DNA of 20,515 nt from Bog-793 sp050014835 (GTDB lineage Bacteria > Actinomycetota > Acidimicrobiia > Acidimicrobiales > Bog-793), in contig JBEKCO010000032.1 of NCBI GenBank assembly GCA_050014835.1, forward strand, positions 1 through 20,515, given 5' to 3'. The position numbers and the translations under genes were made by a program. A model generated the notes under the pieces. That model worked only from the letters and a program-made list of their open reading frames with translations. It did not search any database and had not been told where the DNA came from. The number at the start of each line of letters is the position of its first letter. The first letter of the stretch is position 1. Shown here piece by piece: positions 16,037 through 20,515 of the stretch.

Positions 16037-16057
16037 GTCCGCAGGCTAGTAGCGGAC
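16037..16057 (-). promoter_or_regulatory. add promoter with operator-like inverted repeat
   Basis: GTCCGC (16037-16042) and GCGGAC (16052-16057) form a perfect 6-bp inverted repeat with a 9-nt spacer, directly abutting the add ATG. On the minus strand the spacer contains TAGCCT (plus coordinates 16043-16048), a -10 box ending 6 nt before the ATG. A protein bound here would cover the -10 box and start site, so repression of a leaderless add mRNA is plausible. Confidence 0.48.
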
Positions 16058-16218
16058 GCGCGCCTCGCGGCCGGGCGACCACGGGTCACGGCGGACAAAC
16101 GAAGCCACGGCCGACGCTCACGTCCTCGGGCGCGAAGCTGGTACGAGTCGCCAGAGCGATCCTGGGCCCGCGGGCCGACGTGGTTCGCGTTGCACTGGGC
16201 GCGCGCTCCATGCCGACG

Positions 16219-16746
16219 TCAGTCGCGCGTCGGCTGTCCTTCGGGCGTGCCGCCCGCGATCTGCTGGGCGAGCTGGTGAATCCTCTGGGTGAAATCGTGC
16301 ACCTTCTGGGTCAGGTCCGTGTTCGAGGCGAGCAGCTGGTCGATCTTGTGCGTCTCGTTGTAGTGATGAGCAGCGAGGATCTCGTCACGTGCCGCCGCCC
16401 GGTTCTGGCTCATCATGATGATCGGCGCCTGGATACCCGCGAGTCCCGAGAGCACCAGGTTGAGGGCGATGTAGGGGTAGGGATCGAAGGCCCGGTGGCT
16501 GAGGATACGCTGGATGAGAACGGTGTTGATCACGATCCACAACACGATCATCCCGATGAAGATGAAGATGAACGGCCACGAACCTCCGAAGCTCGCGATT
16601 TCGTCGGCGACGCGCTCGTCGAGGGTACGGTCGTCCTGCGCGGCTTTCAGCGCCGGGTGCGCGTGCTGCGGATGACGCCACGGGAACCAACTCTGCGCGA
16701 CGAAGTCCTGGTTGCGGTGTCGGTGTCCGCGGTCACTGGTATCCAC
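16219..16746 (-). CDS. DUF1003 domain-containing membrane protein
   Basis: A 175-residue DUF1003 family protein. The family hallmark is seen in order: DEIASFGGSWPFIF at the first membrane segment (about 58-78), FDPYPYIALNLVLSG leading into the second (about 92-112), then APIIMMSQNRAAARDE and HHYNETHK. A long polar helix (about 120-168) with regular hydrophobic spacing could form a coiled coil. The N-terminal ~40 residues are histidine- and tryptophan-rich and variable. The role of the family is not established. The GTG at 16746 has GAGGAAAG immediately upstream. It stands alone: 182 nt from add and divergent from the aldo/keto reductase gene. Confidence 0.88.
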   Translation of the reverse strand: MDTSDRGHRHRNQDFVAQSWFPWRHPQHAHPALKAAQDDRTLDERVADEIASFGGSWPFIFIFIGMIVLWIVINTVLIQRILSHRAFDPYPYIALNLVLSGLAGIQAPIIMMSQNRAAARDEILAAHHYNETHKIDQLLASNTDLTQKVHDFTQRIHQLAQQIAGGTPEGQPTRD

Positions 16747-16925
16747 CTTTCCTCATGCGTCGAGACCATCGAATATTGACACTTGCGCAGCGCCGGGGAC
16801 TCCGGTCGAGCGGTGCAATGAACCCGGGAAGCGACGACCCGAAGGGCCGCTGGTCTGACCGCGCGACGCCGGACGGTTCGGGGCAGAAACGCCCAGGCCG
16901 TTTTCTCGGGGACACGCGGTCGGAC

Positions 16926-16955
16926 GGAATGGTATTCCCGACCCCGGGATAGCCT
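16926..16955 (+). promoter_or_regulatory. Aldo/keto reductase promoter with short palindrome
   Basis: TAGCCT at 16950-16955 is a candidate -10 box, 30 nt before the GTG. A GGAAT-3-ATTCC inverted repeat at 16926-16938 covers the expected -35 position, where no sigma consensus is visible, so it could be an operator or activator site. The rest of the 239-nt divergent gap (16747-16985) holds nothing recognisable. Confidence 0.35.
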
Positions 16956-16985
16956 CCTATCCGCACCGGATCAGAAAGGACGACA

Positions 16986-17771
16986 GTGATCTCTCGCGCG
17001 AGTTCCGACGCCGTCGCGTTGCGCGGCGGGATCGAGATGCCGATCCTCGGGTTCGGGACCTGGCAGTTGCGGGGTGGGCGCGCTCGCGAGGCGGTACTCT
17101 GCGCCTTGCAGGTGGGCTACCGCCACATCGACACCGCCACGCTCTACAAGAACGAAACCGAAGTGGGACTTGCCCTCGCCGACAGCGGGTTGCGTCGAGA
17201 GGAGGTCTTCCTCACGACCAAGCTGCCGCCCGGTGAGGCGCACGCAAGACCGGCCATCGAGAGGAGCCTTGCGAAGCTTCGGGTCGACTATGTCGACCTC
17301 TGGCTCATCCACTGGCCCCCTCCCCCGGCCAGTTCGCTCTCGCTCTACCAGGAGATGCTCGAATTGCGCGACGAGGGTCTTGCGCACGCGATCGGGGTGA
17401 GCAACTACAGCACCGCGGAAATCGACGACCTCACGGCTGCGACGGGAGAGGTCCCCGAGGTCAACCAGATCTGCTGGAGTCCGTTCCTCTACGACCCCTC
17501 GCGGCAGCGCGAACTCGACCGACGCGGCGTCGTCCTCGAAGGGTACCGCCCGTTCAAGGAGAGTCGTCTCGACGATCCCGTCATCACCGAGATTGCAGCC
17601 GCCATCGGCGCCACGCCGGCACAGGTCGTGCTGCGATGGCACATTCAGCATCGCGTCGTCGTCATTCCGAAGTCGATCGATCCCGATCGCATCGCCAAGA
17701 ACTTCGACGTCTTCAACTTCTCGCTGGATGCCAACTCGATGCGGCGACTTGACGACCTCTCTTCGCGCTAG
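16986..17771 (+). CDS. Aldo/keto reductase
   Basis: An NADPH-dependent carbonyl reductase of the AKR superfamily, close to the 2,5-diketo-D-gluconate reductase group. The 261-residue protein carries the full catalytic tetrad: D49 and Y54 in HIDTATLYKNE, K79 in LTTKLP and H109 in LIHWP. VNQICWSPF, LRWHIQHRVVVIPKS and RIAKNFDVFNFSLD are the expected later elements; the common 'AYSPLG' loop reads EGYRPFKES, which may alter substrate choice. The GTG at 16986 follows AAAGGA at a proper distance. The gene is divergent from the DUF1003 gene and followed by a GC-rich hairpin. The physiological substrate is unknown; aldehyde detoxification would suit the stress-type neighbourhood. Confidence 0.92.
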   Translation: MISRASSDAVALRGGIEMPILGFGTWQLRGGRAREAVLCALQVGYRHIDTATLYKNETEVGLALADSGLRREEVFLTTKLPPGEAHARPAIERSLAKLRVDYVDLWLIHWPPPPASSLSLYQEMLELRDEGLAHAIGVSNYSTAEIDDLTAATGEVPEVNQICWSPFLYDPSRQRELDRRGVVLEGYRPFKESRLDDPVITEIAAAIGATPAQVVLRWHIQHRVVVIPKSIDPDRIAKNFDVFNFSLDANSMRRLDDLSSR

Positions 17772-17794
17772 CCCCTCCGAGCCAGCGCGACCAC

Positions 17795-17817
17795 GACGCG
17801 CCCGCACCCCGCGCGTC
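17795..17817 (+). terminator. Candidate terminator after the aldo/keto reductase
   Basis: GACGCGC (17795-17801) and GCGCGTC (17811-17817) form a perfect 7-bp GC-rich stem with a 9-nt loop, 23 nt after the stop codon. There is no U-tract. Confidence 0.42.
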
Positions 17818-18210
17818 CCGATAAGTCCCCCAATCTGGCAGTCAAGATTCTCGACGAGAAGGTCGCGACCTTGGCTGTACAACTATCTGAGGAGCATGAG
17901 GTGCCCGCGGCAACCTGCTCCAGGTCCGGCTGGAACGGGCTGGCCCCCGAAGCGGGGTACGTACTCCCCGGATGTCCTCTTTGGGCTGCTTTCAGTTCCC
18001 TCGACCGTGCGATGCACTTCCGACAGCCGCAGGCTGCTGCGCCTCGTCGCCGGTTGCGACACCGGCAGCTCTCCGGTTGGCGCTGCTGAGCCCGATCAGG
18101 TAGCGGCCACGCATGATCGCGATTCTGCTATTCCCGGCATGCCCGCTGATCGTGATGGTCACTGCTTGACGCTTGCCCCCACCAAGCGCTTGGTCCACTT
18201 CTTCTGGCAC
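17818..18210. other. Gene-poor, probably decayed stretch
   Basis: No intact gene is recognised. A short plus-strand frame reads LAVKILDEKVATLAVQLSEE (about 17838-17897), which looks protein-like but was not assigned and quickly loses that character. Two structures stand out: a GCCGGT/ACCGGC stem with a 6-nt loop at 18049-18066, and the perfect 14-bp palindrome ACCAAGCGCTTGGT at 18181-18194. Composition is less codon-biased than in the housekeeping half, consistent with degraded coding DNA. Confidence 0.45.
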
Positions 18211-18456
18211 CTCGGCGATGCACACGGCCGCCGCAGTCGCGACGCCATGATGGGCGACCAATCCCTCTTCACTAGCGCCGCCCAGGTGGAGCAGCTGTGG
18301 GAGATCTCTGCTCCCCTGCTCAAGCACCCCCCTCCGGTCGAGCCCTATCCACGGGGATCCTGGAGCTCTTCTTCGGTCGACACGATGATCGCCCCTCACC
18401 GCTGGCACCTCACGAGGAGCATTGAGGTGGCACGGAGACACCCGGGCACCGGTTGA
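18211..18456 (+). pseudogene. zwf: 3' remnant of a glucose-6-phosphate dehydrogenase gene
   Basis: The plus-strand frame here ends with the C-terminal block of glucose-6-phosphate dehydrogenase: RDAMMGDQSLFTSAAQVEQL from about 18238, then LWEISAPLL, VEPYPRGSW and a closing APHRWHL. In intact enzymes this block follows about 400 further residues, including the catalytic and NADP-binding domains; none of that is found upstream, where the frame merely stays open into the aldo/keto reductase gene. It is therefore a 5'-truncated remnant, probably not translated. The similarity runs for about 60 residues and was recognised by eye. The adjacent aldo/keto reductase and OsmC genes fit an NADPH/oxidative-stress neighbourhood in which zwf would make sense. 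Confidence 0.72.
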
Positions 18457-18592
18457 ACGGCGTACGGCCACAATGGTCGCAGCCGCACATCTCGGTAGAC
18501 CCGAAATGTTGTCGGTGATCGACGAACCGTAGGGGTACCAGGGCCCGACCAAGTCGTTGTCACCACTCAGGCGATCCATGGGAAGCTGACGC
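18457..18592. other. Intergenic stretch before the membrane protein gene
   Basis: These 136 nt hold no recognised gene. A short frame, MVAAAHLGRPEMLSVIDEP, ends in a stop and was not assigned. A GGGAAG about 8 nt before the ATG at 18593 may serve as its ribosome binding site; no convincing promoter was found. Confidence 0.35.
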
Positions 18593-19729
18593 ATGGTTGT
18601 CGGCCGTGACCTGGCGGCGGTGGTTGGTGCGCTGCTGATTCTCGCCACCGGATGGAGTGTGATCGGCACGGTCGTCGTCCCCCGCCGGATCCGCAGCCGG
18701 CTCCCCAGGACCGTCTCCATCGCCGTCGATGCGACCTTCCATTTCGTCGCCGACCGCTTCGACTCCTACGAGCCGCGCGATCGGATTCTGGCGGCCCAGG
18801 CCCCGATTCAAGTCATCCTGCAGATCGTCGCGTGGCTGGCGGCCTTTGAGGTTGGCTTCGGACTGCTGATGTGGCCGTTCGTGGGCACCGCGGGGCTGTC
18901 CGGCGCCTTGGAGCAGGCCGGGTCCGCGCTGTGCACGCTGGGTTACCTGGCGCCTCGCTCCAGCCCTGTGGCAGCACTGAACTCCCTCGCCGCCCTCTCG
19001 GGTCTAGGCACGGTGGCCCTCCAGATCGGCTACCTCCCCACGCTCTACGCCGCCTTCAACCGGCGCGAAACGCTCGTGACGTTGCTGGACTCCCGAGCCG
19101 GGGTGCCTTCTTGGGGTCCGGAACTACTGGCCCGCACCCACTACGGCTTGGGCACCGGTGTCTCGGCCGTGGGAGAGCTGCCAGAGTTATTTGAGGAGTG
19201 GGAACGCTGGTCGGCCGATGTGGCCGAGAGCCACACCACCTACCTGCCCCTCGTCAACTTCCGCTCCCCACGAGCGCTCTCCTCCTGGGTGACTGCACAA
19301 CTGGCCGTGCTCGATGCGGCCGCGCTCTATCTGTCGCTATTGCCCGACGCTCCTAGTGCAGTATCGGCCCGGCTGTGCCTGCGCGGCGGCTTCACTTGCC
19401 TGACGGCCGTCGCCCGGGCCCGTGGCTTCGCCATCCCCGATGAGGCCGATCCAAACGGCGGCATCGCCCTCACCTTCGAGGAATTCGTCGACGCCATCGA
19501 CCGCTTAGCAAGAGTGGACTTTCCTCTCGAGCGCTCGAGCGAAGAAGCGTGGCTCGACTTCGTGGGTTGGCGGGTCAACTACGAGGCGGCCGCCTACGCC
19601 ATCGCCCGCGCTGTCGACGCTCCGCCGGCGTTGTGGTCGGGACCTCGTCGGCACCCGATCCCAGTGATCCCGCCGCTTCGGCCAGCGGCCCTACGGGCGG
19701 ACAAGCCGCCTCCGAGTGCCCCAGAATAG
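18593..19729 (+). CDS. Membrane protein with a channel-like re-entrant loop, function unknown
   Basis: A 378-residue protein I do not recognise as a characterised family. Predicted by eye: one membrane helix at about 7-29, a second at 72-95, a short amphipathic segment with SALCTLGYLAP at 111-121, and a third helix at 127-155, followed by a ~220-residue soluble domain. The helix-loop-helix with TLGY resembles the pore of 2TM potassium channels (filter TVGYG), but the final glycine is replaced, so selectivity is doubtful. The C-terminal part is acidic and tryptophan-rich, with WLDFVGWRVNYEAAAYA as a conserved-looking block, and a proline-rich tail. The ATG at 18593 is preceded by GGGAAG. It stands alone between the zwf remnant and the OsmC gene. 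Confidence 0.75.
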   Translation: MVVGRDLAAVVGALLILATGWSVIGTVVVPRRIRSRLPRTVSIAVDATFHFVADRFDSYEPRDRILAAQAPIQVILQIVAWLAAFEVGFGLLMWPFVGTAGLSGALEQAGSALCTLGYLAPRSSPVAALNSLAALSGLGTVALQIGYLPTLYAAFNRRETLVTLLDSRAGVPSWGPELLARTHYGLGTGVSAVGELPELFEEWERWSADVAESHTTYLPLVNFRSPRALSSWVTAQLAVLDAAALYLSLLPDAPSAVSARLCLRGGFTCLTAVARARGFAIPDEADPNGGIALTFEEFVDAIDRLARVDFPLERSSEEAWLDFVGWRVNYEAAAYAIARAVDAPPALWSGPRRHPIPVIPPLRPAALRADKPPPSAPE

Positions 19730-19882
19730 AAGGAACGAACTGTTGTTCGCTCATGACATCCGGGTACTGGCGACGGACGGAACCGACGAATTCTTCACCG
19801 ACGGCGAGTCGTCAACGGTTCATCTCTTGAGAGTGGACGATTCTCACCGACACAGCGACCACAACACAGCAAGGAGGCCTTC

Positions 19883-20308
19883 ATGCCGGCAATGGGAAGC
19901 GCAGAGTGGAAAGGTAACGTGCCCACTGGTACTGGCACGTTCAGCGCGGGTGACACCATCAGCGACGGCTACACCTACAAGTCCCGTTTCGAGGACGGAC
20001 CCGGGTCCAACCCAGAGCAGCTGATCGCGGCGGCACACGCCGCCTGCTTCTCGATGGCCCTTGCCGGCCTCCTCGCCAATTCGGGCTATCCACCGGACTC
20101 GGTGCACACCGACGCCACGGTCACCCTGAGGCCTGTCGATGGTTCCCCGACGATCACCAAGATCGAACTGGTCACGGTGGGACGGGTGCCGGGCATTGAC
20201 GAGCCCACCTTCGTGGAGAAGGCCCTGGCCGCCAAGGCGAGCTGTCCAGTGAGCAGGGCCTTGGCCGGGGTGCCAGACATCATCCTCGACGCCTCCCTGG
20301 CCCGGTAG
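19883..20308 (+). CDS. osmC: OsmC family peroxiredoxin (organic hydroperoxide reductase)
   Basis: OsmC/Ohr proteins reduce organic hydroperoxides using a pair of thiols. The 141-residue protein is of OsmC type: AEWKGNVPTGTG at the N-terminus, SRFEDGPGSNPEQLIAAAHA with R35 and E45 near the active site, the peroxidatic C55 in HAACFSMAL, and the second cysteine C121 in AKASCPVSRAL. The length is normal. The ATG at 19883 follows AAGGAGG at an ideal distance. The gene has its own 153-nt upstream region and is the last complete gene in the window. Both cysteines are present, so it should be active in the cytoplasm. Confidence 0.94.
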   Translation: MPAMGSAEWKGNVPTGTGTFSAGDTISDGYTYKSRFEDGPGSNPEQLIAAAHAACFSMALAGLLANSGYPPDSVHTDATVTLRPVDGSPTITKIELVTVGRVPGIDEPTFVEKALAAKASCPVSRALAGVPDIILDASLAR

Positions 20309-20515
20309 GAAGGAACCACCCAAAGACCGAGGCATTAATTCTCGGCGGCCAACGAACGCCGGTCGGGCGGACTGCCGGTTAGCAGTGACCGAATTGATGT
20401 CATGAAGAAGCGCTGCGCCGCTTCTGCGTGACCAGGCCCCGTCGTGCGGGCACGGCCGCCGAACCAAGCGAGGGCAGCCGTGGTTGCTCGATCCGCTCAA
20501 GCTCCGGTGAACCAC
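20309..20515. other. Right-edge non-coding stretch with hairpins
   Basis: No gene is recognised in the last 207 bases. Directly after osmC, CCGAG/CTCGG (20327-20331, 20341-20345) makes a weak 5-bp stem around an AT-rich loop. A stronger perfect hairpin, AGAAGCG (20406-20412) and CGCTTCT (20419-20425) with a 6-nt loop, lies further right and may be the osmC terminator or belong to a gene beyond the edge. The minus-strand frame covering this end runs antisense through osmC and is not supported. Confidence 0.4.

Noticed and set aside
17992..18720. A 242-aa minus-strand frame over the zwf remnant and the start of the membrane protein gene
   Set aside because: It overlaps coding sequence of the membrane protein antisense and shows no motif; the zwf-like block is on the plus strand.
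19716..19882. A short plus-strand frame reading NELLFAHDIRVLATDGTDEF between the membrane protein and osmC
   Set aside because: It looks briefly protein-like but reads on in the wrong frame into osmC, has no ribosome binding site, and could not be tied to a family.
19844..20515. A 223-aa minus-strand frame running off the right edge
   Set aside because: Its body is antisense to the osmC gene, which has both catalytic cysteines and a strong ribosome binding site.

Overview
The window is G+C-rich, densely packed chromosomal DNA from an actinobacterium. Two tiny ribosomal-protein genes point there: a 31-aa bS22 homologue at 282-377 and a 27-aa bL37 homologue at 6945-7028, both first recognised in mycobacterial ribosomes. 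Frequent GTG starts, several TANNNT boxes only 6-9 nt before start codons (a leaderless-mRNA pattern) and an IspE of the 'KLT...DGYHLI.AEM' type lean toward Acidimicrobiia or a relative; that class-level guess is inference.

Left third (about 280-7940): a core housekeeping block read mostly right to left. DUF192 protein, rsmI, metG, tatD, rsmA and ispE are joined by GTGA/ATGA overlaps or gaps of a few bases, so this looks like one transcription unit with an internal leaderless promoter at metG. ychF lies upstream with its own promoter. bL37 is squeezed between ychF (divergent) and a glycerophosphodiester phosphodiesterase (convergent). bS22 is convergent with ispE.

Middle (about 8100-16040): a nucleoside and deoxynucleoside catabolism/salvage locus: deoC (the long type resembling human DERA), two overlapping aldehyde dehydrogenase genes, upp, a trimeric-type purine nucleoside phosphorylase, a PGM2-like phospho-sugar mutase, and a convergent adenosine deaminase. 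Read as a pathway: Add deaminates (deoxy)adenosine, PNP releases the base and (deoxy)ribose-1-phosphate, the mutase would make the 5-phosphate, DeoC splits deoxyribose-5-phosphate to glyceraldehyde-3-phosphate and acetaldehyde, and the aldehyde dehydrogenase pair would oxidise an aldehyde. The pair looks like an ALDH16 enzyme split into an active subunit and a catalytically dead one.

Right third (about 16040-20515): a looser stress-type region with larger gaps: a DUF1003 membrane protein, an aldo/keto reductase, an ~820-bp degraded stretch holding the 3' end of a glucose-6-phosphate dehydrogenase gene, a membrane protein with a pore-like loop, and an OsmC-family peroxidase. No tRNA, rRNA, CRISPR array, insertion sequence or phage gene was seen.

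The best leads are the bL37 mini-gene, the split ALDH16 pair, the palindromic operator-like sites at add and deoC, two convergent gene pairs that share a CTAG as their stop codons, and the truncated zwf remnant.
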